Assembly (NCBI GenBank): GCA_027488985.1
Contig: JAIYAR010000020.1
Coordinates: forward strand, 1 to 35,080
DNA length: 35,080 nucleotides
From: Comamonadaceae bacterium
GTDB lineage: Bacteria > Pseudomonadota > Gammaproteobacteria > Burkholderiales > Burkholderiaceae_C
Reading direction: 5' to 3'
Positions 12,801-17,647 of the stretch are shown here, piece after piece; within the stretch, counting starts at the first letter, position 1; every line of letters begins with the position of its first letter. The notes under the pieces were generated by a model. The model made no database searches. It worked only from the letters and a program-made list of their open reading frames with translations, and was not told where the DNA came from. The position numbers and the translations under genes are program-made.

Positions 12801-15173
12801 CACCAACGTTTCGACGCTGGCATTCAGGGTGACAGAGTTGCCGCCATCGGCCAGATTCAAACGGTCGGAGCCGGCGCCCAGATCGAAAGTGGTGCCGCTG
12901 GCGACGGCTGCGCTCATGGTGAGGGTATCCACACCGGAGCTGCCCACCAGGGATTCTATGGTGCCATCGAGGGTCAGGGAGGACGCGCCACCCAAGGTCA
13001 GCTTGTCGGCACCTGCGCCCAGGCTATAGGAGCCGCCTGTCACACCACCTGTGAAGGTCACGTCGTCAGCTCCCGAGCTGCCGGTCATGGTTTCCACGCC
13101 ACTGGCTGTCAGGGTGTTTGCGGCGTTGGCGGTGTCCAGGGTCAGGGTGTCCGTTCCGGCACCCAGCGCGAAGGTGGCGCCGGTCACAGCGCCGGACAGG
13201 GCGATCGTGTCATTGCCGGTTCCACCGGTCAGGGTTTCGATATTGGATGCCGTCAGGTTGTTGGTGCCATTGGCGAGGGTCAGGCTGTCCGAACCGCTGG
13301 CCATGTTGACGGTCGCACCGGTCACTGCTGCGCCGAAGGTGATGGTGTCCGCACCGCTGCCGCCGATCAGGCTTTCAACAGCCGTGACGGTGAGCACGTT
13401 GGTTGCAGTGTCCGCCAGCGTCAGCACGTCAGTGCCAGCGCCGAGGTTGACCGTGTTGCCGGAAATGGCAGCGGTCTCCAGGGTGATCGTGTCATTGCCG
13501 GTGCCGCCGGTCAGGCTTTCGACGTTGCTGACGGAGAGAGCGTTGGTGCCATTGGCCAGCGTGAGGCTGTCAGCACCGGCTGCGAGGTCCACGGAGCCTG
13601 AGGCTTGGGCCGCGCCGAGGGTGATGTTGTCGGAGTTGGCCTCGCCGGTGATGGTTTCGGCATTGGACACAGTCAGGGTGTTGCTGCCGCTGGCCAGGCT
13701 GAGGCTGTCGGAGCCGGCAGCCAGATCGATAGTGGCGCCCGAAATGGAGGCGGTGAGGGTCAATACATCGTCGCCACCGCCACCGGTGATGGATTCCACG
13801 CCACTGGCGCTGACGGTGTTGCCACCACCCGCCAAGGTGAGGCTGTCAGTGCCCGAGCCGAGGTTGGCTGTGGCGCCGGTGATTGCCGCACCGAAGACAA
13901 CGGTATCTGCACCGGTGCCGCCGGTGACGGTTTCCACATTGCTGGCGGTCAGGCTGTTGGTGCCGTTTGCCAGGGTGATGGCATCGGTACCGCTGCCCAG
14001 CTGGTAGACGCCACTGGTGACGGTGCCGCCCAGGGTGATGGTGTCTGCACCGGTACCACCGGTCAGGGTTTCGACGCCGGTAGCCGTCAGGCTGTTGGCG
14101 CCGTCGGTTAGGGTGAGGGTGTCGACGCCCGCTCCTGCGCCGAGGTTGAAGTTGCCGCCACTGACCACCGTTTGCAGTGCAACGGTGTCATCGCCGGTGC
14201 CGCCGGTCACGGACTCCACGTTGGATGCGGTGATCAGGTTGGTGCCGTTGGCCAGGGTCAGTGCATCAGTGCCACCAGCAAGGTCGAAGACGCCGGTCTG
14301 GGCAGCACCCAGGGTCAGGACGTCGGCACCGGCTCCACCGGTTACGGATTCGGTGTTGGACAGGGTGACTGTGTTGCCGCTACCTGCAAAAGTAATTTCG
14401 TCAGCGCCATCCCCGAGGTTGATGTTGCCGCTGGCCTGGGCGGCACCAATGGTGATGACATCCGCACCGGCCCCGGAGGTGGTGATGGTTTCCACATTGG
14501 AAATACTGGCGGTGTTTCCGCCCGCAGCCAGCGTCAGGCTGTCCGTTCCACCTTGCAGATCAATGACGCCTGCAGCCGCGATGGCTGTGGTTAATGTGAT
14601 GCTATCGGCACCGCCGGCGCCTGTGACGGTTTCTGCACCGGCGACGTTCACCGAGTTCACACCGTTGCTGAAGGTGATGCTGTCGGTGCCGGATCCCAGG
14701 TCAAAAGAACCGGAGGTGACGGCTGTGTTGAGGGTCAGTATGTCGGCTCCGCTACCCAGGCTGACGTTGGCAGCCCCGAAGGTCCCGCCCAAGGTGACGG
14801 TGTCATCGCCGGCCACGCCCACCACGGTTTCGACGTTGTTCAGGGTGATGGTGTTGGTGCCGGTGGTCAGAGTGACCTTGTCGCTGCCTGCGCCGAGATC
14901 GATAGTTACGCCGGTAGCGGCGGCAGACAGGGTGAGGGTATCCACCCCGGAGTTGCCGGTGACAGATTCGATATTGGCGATGGTGCCGGTGTTGGCAAAG
15001 TTACCTAAGGTCAGGCTGTCGGTGCCGGAGCCCAGGTCAATCAGGGTGTTGCTGACATCCGTGAGCTGGGAGCTGATCGTGATCGTGTCCGCCCCTGTTC
15101 CCCCCATGATCGTGTCGATGTTTCCGGGCAGGGTCAGATTGCTGTCGCCGCCGGAGATGGTGATCGTGGTCAT
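840..15173 (-). CDS. Giant RTX-like repeat protein, 4777 aa, probable type I secretion substrate
   Basis: One uninterrupted ORF starts at ATG 15173 behind a good ribosome site (GAGAGG, 6 nt spacing) and stops with TAA at 842-840. Residues ~20-4640 are about 100 units of ~46 residues. Each has a GGTGADTITL-like motif, a DLGAGTDSLTL-like motif and a conserved (V/I)E(S/T) near the unit end. Residues 4656-4684 hold three tandem canonical RTX nonapeptides. The last ~90 residues (FVVGQDKLVFEGLGNG, later SDGNGAADMKLTLLG) resemble the C-terminal domain of type I secreted RTX proteins. I saw no cysteine, and tryptophan only twice, both near the C-terminus. There is no Sec signal peptide, and repeats begin almost at the N-terminus, so no LapA-like retention module is evident. 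A beta-solenoid surface or extracellular protein is likely; adhesin, S-layer-like or matrix roles are inference. No type I transporter gene is in the window. Confidence 0.9.
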   Translation of the reverse strand: MTTITISGGDSNLTLPGNIDTIMGGTGADTITISSQLTDVSNTLIDLGSGTDSLTLGNFANTGTIANIESVTGNSGVDTLTLSAAATGVTIDLGAGSDKVTLTTGTNTITLNNVETVVGVAGDDTVTLGGTFGAANVSLGSGADILTLNTAVTSGSFDLGSGTDSITFSNGVNSVNVAGAETVTGAGGADSITLTTAIAAAGVIDLQGGTDSLTLAAGGNTASISNVETITTSGAGADVITIGAAQASGNINLGDGADEITFAGSGNTVTLSNTESVTGGAGADVLTLGAAQTGVFDLAGGTDALTLANGTNLITASNVESVTGGTGDDTVALQTVVSGGNFNLGAGAGVDTLTLTDGANSLTATGVETLTGGTGADTITLGGTVTSGVYQLGSGTDAITLANGTNSLTASNVETVTGGTGADTVVFGAAITGATANLGSGTDSLTLAGGGNTVSASGVESITGGGGDDVLTLTASISGATIDLAAGSDSLSLASGSNTLTVSNAETITGEANSDNITLGAAQASGSVDLAAGADSLTLANGTNALSVSNVESLTGGTGNDTITLETAAISGNTVNLGAGTDVLTLADTATNVLTVTAVESLIGGSGADTITFGAAVTGATVNMASGSDSLTLANGTNNLTASNIETLTGGTGNDTIALSGAVTGATFALGAGTDTLTLDTANAANTLTASGVETMTGSSGADDVTFTGGVTGGSYSLGAGADKLTLGGASSLTLDGTIESLVGSSGVDTLTMSAAVASGTTFDLGAGSDRLNLADGGNSVTLNASVETLVGGAGADVITLTQSVINMQIDAAGGADELTLASGSNILQVSNLESITGNAGADQITLRTAVANGVFNLGAGTTDRIVLADGANSLTTTAVETVTGGTGADALILGDTSTGGVFNLGAGTDTLTLTTGANSLTASNIESITGVGGDDSVTLGAATTSTVIDLAGGTDQVNLADGTNAITATGVETIVGNSGADTVTLGAAQTAGDIDLGAGTADKLLLASGANTLTVSGAESVLGNGGADVITLGAGISNAIIDLGVGADQLTLSVENHNLTVSNIETLTGGVGDDVVTFNSLTAGSGVYDLGVGADQVILGNGTGANTITVSNAESFTGSSAADNVTFGAAVAAGTVNLGAGTDSLTLAAGGNTLTVSGTESITGNAGADNITLAAAINGATVDLLAGADQLTLANGTNVLTATGIESITGGTGADTITLGAGTTSGTLDLGSGTDLLTLSAAGGSYTVTGVETTTGGAGDDQLTLAAATSGVTVTLGAGADTLTLASGTNQLTAVDVETITGGAGADTLVLTNVANTLTATGIETITGGTATDTLTLTDVTNAMTVSSIESLSGGTLDDSITLGAAVTGANFDLKAGIDILRLSSGTNSLTAANVESVVGGGGTDTLTLAGNGSTITASAVETIVGSTGDDAVTLSTTVSGGSFDLGTGTDTLNLANGGNTLTVSGTIETVVGGSGNDLITVGSAVTGLTYDLGAGTGDRLALSSAGANAITAVGVETVAGGSANDTVTFTAAVSGTSIDLGAGTQDKIILADGANTLSLNATVETVVGGTLADAITLTTAVTGGIYQLGSGTDTLTLTSISANSLTASDIETITGANGDDTITLATAITAGVINLNAGNDSLTLANGTNSLTATAVETITGGTGDDSVTLGTSVSGGTISLGSGTDILTLAGGVGSTLTLDTTVETVVGSAGNDTISLSGTVTSGSYDLGAGAGDRLALFNGNNVLTLGSSIESLTAGSGDDTIVLNAGVANMRLDLGSGTDSLTLANASNSVTLSNVESVTGNSGVDQVTLATNLTGGQINLGAGTADKVTLANGTNSLTATGVETIAGGTGTDTLTLGDASTAGQIDLGAGTDVLNLGNFANTLTVKNTESIVGNAGADTVALGNSVSGVQVDLAGGTDILTLFDAPNNLTITNVETIIGDSGADTVTLSTNVASLDANLGAGADTLVLAAGNNTVSATGVETITGNTGNDVISYGAGVTGGVVNLAAGTGDSLTLFNEDNTLTLTGVETVVGDSGADTITLTDTAAVSVNLGAGTDTLNLANGANALTISNVETLNGGTGADSVTFGSALTGTTVNLGSGTDSLTLADGTNTVTAQNVESITGGTGNDTLTLAAATSGVTINLAAGNDALILANGVNSLSVSNVESITGGTGADAITLGAGSSSGTVDLGSGADVLTLSNSDGVFTVTNIETLTGGTGADTVTLGASVTGALINLGSGTDNLTLANGTNSLTVSGVESLTGDAGADTVTLGAATTTANFDLASGSDRLVLANGTNAITAANVESITGGTGADTLTLTNIANTLSLSGIESVVGGTLADALTLGAAVTNAVFDLGSGTDTLTLSGAAANSLTATGIETITGGSAADTVVLGAAISGASIDLGSGADSLTLAAGGTTLSVSNVETILATGSGDDSITLATSVSGGSIDLGAGADTLTLGASGNSLTLAASVESLIGGAGDDIVTLGGAVVGQTYDLGAGSGDKLILSSAGANTVTVNNIETVAGSGSVNDTVTFTAAVSGISVDLGGGTDRVILADGANTLSLNATVETVTGGTLADNITLTAAASGTVYNLGAGTDRLTLANGANTVTTSEVESIIGGTGADDVTLSTVTTNLVLDLGGGTTDKLTLANGANTVSASNVETIVGNAGADVVTLTSVVSNGSIDLAAGADQLILANGSNNLTATGVETLTGGTGADTITLGAAQSSGVFNLGAGVDRLTLSGAAANLLSLDASVEQVIGGAAADTLTLTQAVSGAVYDLAAGADTLTLANGTNLLTASNVESVTGNAGDDNVTLGAAINGANMDLAAGNDTVQLSGAGNNNVTLSNVESVLGNGSNDVVTLTTALSGGTVNLAGSNDSDRLQLADGGNVATINNVESLTGGNGNDVITMTNASPFNAVVDLGAGTGDKVTLATGGNTLTLTNVESVEGNAGADVITFGAAVAGAQLDLGTGVDKLFLAAGGNTVTATNLESITGGAGADVITLLSTVTAGNFDLGAGADAITLADGTNSLTASNTVETITGGSGADTVTFTGGVSTGAFNLGGGADTLILANAANSFTVSSNIESVLGNSGADTLTLDGAVTGNTYDLGAGADRLTLSGLGANTLTLNGSIESLAGSSAADTIVLTTAVSGHVYDLGTGNDQLNLADGANTLTVGGIESIVGGTGADTLTLSAAQTSGAFDLGAGADRVSLFNANNTLSLGNVETIVGNAGDDLITLTTAISGGSVSLGAGADVLTLANFNNSLSIDAAIESLVGGTANDSVTLTALAAGNAYDLGSGTDTLVLLATGSGANTITLSNIESVKGGSGADNVTLATTLTGAVLDLGSGADVLTLANGTNTLTVSGAETITGNSGDDNVTLGAAVSGGTIVLGSGTDTLTLANAANTLTVGADIETLIGNSGADVIALSAAVTGRTYDLGAGSDRLVLANGTNTITAANIETVTGGTGNDTVTLTAASSGGSFDLGSGTDILSLANFNNTLTLSSTVETVNGGTADDTIALSTTVTGGVYNLGSGTDTLTLLATGSGANTVTLGDVESVLGASGADSVTLTTQTTSGIFNLGSGADVLTLGNFNNTLTASGVETITGNNGNDTVTLGLGLSGTTSIVLGGGTDILNLANAATTLTLGSDIETVVGNAAADVITLNGAVNGNTYNLGSGADVLTLAGAGNTVTISGVESLSGSTGADLVTLTTAQSSGVYDLGSGADVLTLATGINTLTVRNTESIIGTSGVNTITLGTVITNGVFDLGAGLDKLILANGTNSATLSNIETITGGTGADTLTLATAASGLSIDLGSGADVLQLGSFANVLSIGNSVETLLGGSLVDTVTLTAAVSAGTINLGDGSDKLVLFSGANTLTVTNVETLVANAGADFITLGNSVTGQTFDLAGGIDKLTLSASGANSLTASNIETIVGLGADDTVTLSSAVSGANISLGAGTDILSLATSGTNTLTLNTDIETLVAGGANDVITLSAAVASRSFDLGAGLDQMTLVGASNTVTLANVETITGGTGADTVTISTNTTAAIINLGSGADSLTLTASSGTNTLTVSNAETITAGATDDLVVMGTSLTGAVIDLGTGNNRLTLATAANTFTLSNVESVIGGASDDRITFLTQSTAGNFNLGSGTVDTLTLGNFDNTLTATGVETVMGNAGADDITLGNAAAGGSFNLGAGTDVLRLFNGVNNITLTNSVETVIGNSASDVITLNTNGATGNTYSLGAGADAVTFGNFTNVATLANVETITGNSGADTITLTTQAVGNLINLSSGTDILNLANFANSASIAGVETLNGNAAADTITLTAAQTAGIYNLGAGTDKLILASTGANTLTVVNVESVLGSGAVDTLTFTAGLTGNVIDLGALGDKLILSNDGNDFTASNVETILGGTGNDIVTFGAAITGATSLTGGDGVDELRLFNAANTFSLGDGTIETVTGNAAADVITLTAAVNGTTYNLAGGADTLNLGNFTNSFTASGVETITGNSGADTVTLTTTLSGGLINLAGGSDTLNLSTGVNNFSVAGVENLNGGSGSDRITYTTAITGATVDLGGASDTLTLATSGTNQLTISGVETLVASGGNDDITLGEAASSLTFNLGTGADKLTLSGSGANNVTAIGIESIIGGAADDTITLALATVGSTLNGAAGDDNLIGSNGADILIGGSGADRFVFRDTLQSSVTVADTVNDFVVGQDKLVFEGLGNGTFSIVSSFSNTGNAQATWAYNGGTSTGTLLIDSDGNGAADMKLTLLGSSAAALSASDFQWT
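1122..1208 (-). repeat. Three canonical RTX calcium-binding nonapeptides
   Basis: Residues 4656-4684 of the giant protein read as consecutive GxxGxDxxx-type nonapeptides (NGAAGDDNLI, GSNGADILI, GGSGADRFVF). They are followed by the hydrophobic/aspartate pattern of an RTX C-terminal domain. This is the only place where the nine-residue spacing is tandem. In known RTX proteins such tandem turns bind calcium and promote folding after type I secretion. Confidence 0.8.
1255..15110 (-). repeat. Array of ~100 tandem ~138-bp coding repeats
   Basis: This array lies inside the giant gene. Counting the (V/I)E(S/T) landmark by eye gives 100 occurrences over about 4,620 residues, i.e. ~46 residues (~138 bp) per unit. 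Neighbouring copies are similar but not identical in protein, and differ at many synonymous sites in DNA. Short DNA blocks such as GTTGGTGCCGTTGGCCAG (plus-strand reading) recur many times. A few units are only ~25 residues long. The array is an old, diverged tandem expansion kept in frame, not a recent perfect satellite. Confidence 0.9.
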
Positions 15174-15224
15174 GGTAGGCCTCTCGGATTAAGTGTCTGC
15201 TGGCAATTTCTTGGCCGCATGGCA

Positions 15225-15240
15225 GGTAACCCGGGTCACC
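15225..15240. promoter_or_regulatory. 16-bp near-perfect palindrome in the giant-gene leader
   Basis: GGTAACCCGGGTCACC pairs at seven of eight positions and lies 52 bp upstream of the start codon of the giant gene. It could be an operator for a dimeric regulator or a hairpin in the untranslated leader. No regulator can be named from the sequence. Confidence 0.3.
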
Positions 15241-15399
15241 CACTTCAACAATACGGCCTCTCCACGGTATTACGTCAGTTCTGAAAAAATCTTGAGCCCG
15301 TTGGGCCACAAGCCGGAAATATTCCTCTTTTCAGCGTTTAGACCGGGTGGCGGGCTGTCTGGATATACAGCTTTTGTTTGAGGGTGAAAATGACACTTG

Positions 15400-15439
15400 G
15401 CGCTTATGGAATAAGCGCGGGTAGCTATCAAAACAATAG
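15400..15439 (-). terminator. Hairpin element just downstream of fliE
   Basis: GCGCTTATGGAATAAGCGC (15400-15418) is an 8-bp perfect stem with a 3-nt loop. It is followed by a smaller CTAT/ATAG inverted repeat around CAAAACA (15425-15439). The pair starts within ~10 bp of the fliE stop. I recall this combination as a dispersed intergenic element downstream of genes in Comamonadaceae, which would need a search to confirm. There is no clean T-run, so termination is inferred from position and stem strength only. Confidence 0.4.
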
Positions 15440-15447
15440 TAAATAAA

Positions 15448-15765
15448 TCACACTTGCATATTCATGATGTCGGTGTAGGCCTGCACCATGCGGTTGCGCA
15501 CATGGAGGGTGGCCTGAAAACCGATTTGCGCCTTCTGGATGGCCACCATGGTCTCTTCCAGGCTGACCTTGGGGTTCTCCATTTGCACTTCCCGTTGCAA
15601 ACGGCTGGACTCGTTCTGGGCGGCACTGACAGTGCCAAGGGCGCTTTTGAGTTCGCCGACAAAGCCACCGCTGGCGCCGGAGGCGCTGCCGGCTCCACCC
15701 GGTTTGACCCCGGAGGAGGGGCGGATGGAGGTGGGCATTGAGACGGGTGTGAGCTTGAGATCCAT
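15448..15765 (-). CDS. fliE: Flagellar hook-basal body protein FliE
   Basis: This 105-residue protein is of usual FliE length. The N-terminal third is Gly/Ser/Ala-rich. The C-terminal two-thirds carry the family signature: a helix with VSLEETMVAIQKAQIGFQA, then VRNRMVQAYTDIMNMQV at the C-terminus. FliE sits at the junction between the MS ring and the proximal rod and is exported early. The start ATG at 15765 has AGGGAGA five bases upstream. The gene is divergent from the fliF operon, as in enteric bacteria, and is monocistronic here: the next minus-strand gene begins 274 bp downstream. The divergent gap with fliF holds the probable shared regulatory sites. Confidence 0.96.
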   Translation of the reverse strand: MDLKLTPVSMPTSIRPSSGVKPGGAGSASGASGGFVGELKSALGTVSAAQNESSRLQREVQMENPKVSLEETMVAIQKAQIGFQATLHVRNRMVQAYTDIMNMQV

Positions 15766-15937
15766 GTCGGTCTCCCTGTAAGTTGGGTTGCCGCGAATCC
15801 TATGCCCGCACCTGTCTGCGTATTTTTTTGAATTGGAGGGTAAAGCGGGGGCTTATTGCCCTAATGTTTTGGAGGGTGGGTCGAATAATCAGCCCCATTC
15901 ATGCGGAGAAGCCCGCCTCAGCCCTGGAAACCAATAC
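15766..15937. promoter_or_regulatory. Divergent fliE/fliF control region
   Basis: This 172-bp region separates two divergent flagellar genes. It contains two related blocks in opposite orientation: GGGGGCTTATTGCCC (15847-15861) and GAATAATCAGCCCC (15883-15896). Very similar GAATAATCCCC blocks occur twice upstream of fliL. The shared motif suggests a common flagellar activator site, possibly of FlhDC type, although the match to the enteric FlhDC box is poor. No clear sigma-28 or sigma-54 promoter was found. Confidence 0.4.
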
Positions 15938-17626
15938 ATGCCCGCAGTTGCCACCATTCCTGTGAACCCCACCCTGGGACAGCGCCTTACGGCTCTGGAC
16001 CAAGGGCAGCGCATCCGACTGGCTTTGGGCATTGCACTGTTTGTGGCGATTGCCGTGGTCGGACTGGTTATGGGCCGCCAGGCGGAATGGCGGGTGCTGT
16101 ACTCCAATCTGGCAGACAAAGACGGCGGTGCAGTGATCGCCCAGCTGACCACGATGAACGTGCCCTATAAATATACAGAGGGTGCTGGCGCGATTCTGGT
16201 GCCTGCAGACCGGGTGCATGACGTGCGGCTGAAGCTGGCGTCCCAAGGGCTACCCAAAGGTTCGGTCAGTGGATTCGAAATGATGGAAGCCAACCGCTTC
16301 GGCATGACCCAGTTCCAGGAGCGGCTGACTTTCCAGCGCGGGCTAGAAGGCGAGCTGACCCGCTCCATCCAGGCCTTGTCTTCCGTATCGAGCGCCCGGG
16401 TGCACCTGGCACTGCCTAATCAGAATGGTTTTTTCCGGGAGCAGCAAAAGCCCTCGGCCTCTGTGCTGCTGAGCCTCCATCCCGGTCGTGCGCTGGACAA
16501 AGGTCAATTGGCAGGCATCGTGCACTTGGTAGCCTCCAGCGTGCCGGAAATGAATCCGAACGCCGTCAGCGTATTAGATGACACCGGCAAGCTGCTGTCC
16601 GCCAACCCCGACGCCGGCGCAGGCGTGGATGCCGAGCAACTGCAGTATGTGCAGCAGATCGAGCAACTCTATAGCCGCCGCATCCTGGACATGCTGGAGC
16701 CGCTGGTGGGCAAGCAAAACGTCAAGGCGCAAGTGACGGCTGAGCTGGATTTTTCTCAAACCGAGAGCACCACCGAGTCTCACAAACCTAACCAGACCCC
16801 GGACAGCAGTGCCGTGCGCAGCCAGCAACTGGTGGAAAGCACCAATGGTGCGCAGCCAACGCCGCCAGCTGGCGTACCCGGCGCGACTACGAACCAACCA
16901 CCTGCCCAGCCGGCTGCGCCCATCAATGGCCAACCGCAGACCTTGGCGGCCAATGGACAGACTGCAGCAGGTGCAGCGAACAACTCGTCCAAGAAAGAGT
17001 CCATCATCAATTACGAGGTGGACAAGACCATCCGTGTGACCAAGGGCGCGGTAGGCGTGATCAAGCGCATCAATGCGGCGGTGGTGTTGAATAACCAATC
17101 GGTGACCGATGCCAAAGGCGTGACCACCAGTGTCGCCTTGACAGAAGCCCAATTGGAAAAGATGACTGCGCTGGTGCGTGAAACCGTGGGCTTCAGTCAG
17201 GACCGGGGTGACTCCGTCAATGTGATGAATGCTCCTTTCGCCCCTGAAAAGGCCGAAGTGAACGACACGCCCATCTGGCGGCAACCGGAAGTGCAGGACC
17301 TGGCGCGCAGCTTGGCCTGGCCACTGGGTACCCTGGGCATGGCAGCGTTGGTCCTGCTGGGTGTGATCCGTCCGGCCATGAAGGCTCTGACACAACCTGC
17401 ACCGGCGGCAGAGCCGTTGGAAACCGGAGAGCTGGCGCAGTTGGATGCTATAGAAAACGACCAACCGGAGCGCCCGCAGCTCACAGGCCCGGGTACCACG
17501 ACCGATGCGCAGCACGCGTCTCCCGCCGAGTTGCGTTTGGAAGATGCGCGCAAGCTGACCCGCGACAACCCCGCGGCTGTGGCCAATATCGTCAAAGCAT
17601 GGATGAATGGAGAAGCACCGGCGTAA
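15938..17626 (+). CDS. fliF: Flagellar MS-ring protein FliF
   Basis: FliF forms the MS ring in the inner membrane, the base for the rotor and the export gate. With the ATG at 15938 the product is 562 aa, normal for the family. A first membrane helix lies at residues ~28-46 (LALGIALFVAIAVVGLVMG). A periplasmic YscJ/FliF ring domain follows (RVLYSNLADKDGG, FGMTQFQERLTFQRGLEGEL). Next come a low-complexity Pro/Gln/Ala loop (~290-350), a second helix at ~458-480, and a C-terminal cytoplasmic tail ending NPAAVANIVKAWMNGEAPA, the usual FliG-binding region. The frame stays open upstream to 15788, but that 50-residue extension is unlike FliF and crosses the regulatory region, so I reject it. It is the first gene of the fliF-K operon, with fliG 21 bp downstream. 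Confidence 0.96.
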   Translation: MPAVATIPVNPTLGQRLTALDQGQRIRLALGIALFVAIAVVGLVMGRQAEWRVLYSNLADKDGGAVIAQLTTMNVPYKYTEGAGAILVPADRVHDVRLKLASQGLPKGSVSGFEMMEANRFGMTQFQERLTFQRGLEGELTRSIQALSSVSSARVHLALPNQNGFFREQQKPSASVLLSLHPGRALDKGQLAGIVHLVASSVPEMNPNAVSVLDDTGKLLSANPDAGAGVDAEQLQYVQQIEQLYSRRILDMLEPLVGKQNVKAQVTAELDFSQTESTTESHKPNQTPDSSAVRSQQLVESTNGAQPTPPAGVPGATTNQPPAQPAAPINGQPQTLAANGQTAAGAANNSSKKESIINYEVDKTIRVTKGAVGVIKRINAAVVLNNQSVTDAKGVTTSVALTEAQLEKMTALVRETVGFSQDRGDSVNVMNAPFAPEKAEVNDTPIWRQPEVQDLARSLAWPLGTLGMAALVLLGVIRPAMKALTQPAPAAEPLETGELAQLDAIENDQPERPQLTGPGTTTDAQHASPAELRLEDARKLTRDNPAAVANIVKAWMNGEAPA

Positions 17627-17647
17627 AGCGCGGCGCAAAATACCACC

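Larger units (their letters stand above)
15174..15447. other. 274-bp intergenic region between the giant gene and fliE
   Basis: Both flanking genes are on the minus strand, so this is the 3' end of fliE and the leader of the giant gene. It contains a hairpin element directly after fliE (15400-15439) and a 16-bp near-palindrome (15225-15240). It also has a short GCCC/GGGC hairpin (15296-15306) that on the minus strand is followed six bases later by a run of six T. That last item is a weak terminator candidate. A poor minus-strand promoter match (TTTCAC, 16 nt, TATATC) lies around 15360-15390. I see no strong sigma-70, sigma-54 or sigma-28 promoter and no convincing small gene. Confidence 0.5.

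Noticed and set aside
11601..13601. Long plus-strand ORF (666 codons) and many others opposite the giant gene, e.g. 2197-3468, 4452-6038, 6270-7955, 7720-9180, 10702-11910
   Set aside because: They arise from the GC-rich periodic codon pattern of the repeat array read on the other strand. Their products are low-complexity mirrors of the repeat with no known domain, and the minus-strand frame is a full-length coherent protein.
840..15173. CRISPR-like or satellite repeat
   Set aside because: The ~138-bp periodicity is coding, lacks identical direct repeats with unique spacers of CRISPR size, and is kept in one open frame.
15284..15306. Rho-independent terminator on the minus strand between fliE and the giant gene
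   Set aside because: The stem is only four base pairs and the T-run starts six bases later, so it is too weak to call as a separate feature.
15788..15937. N-terminal extension of FliF by 50 codons
   Set aside because: The extension is not FliF-like, contains cysteines and prolines unlike the family's start, and would cover the divergent control region. The ATG at 15938 gives a normal FliF.
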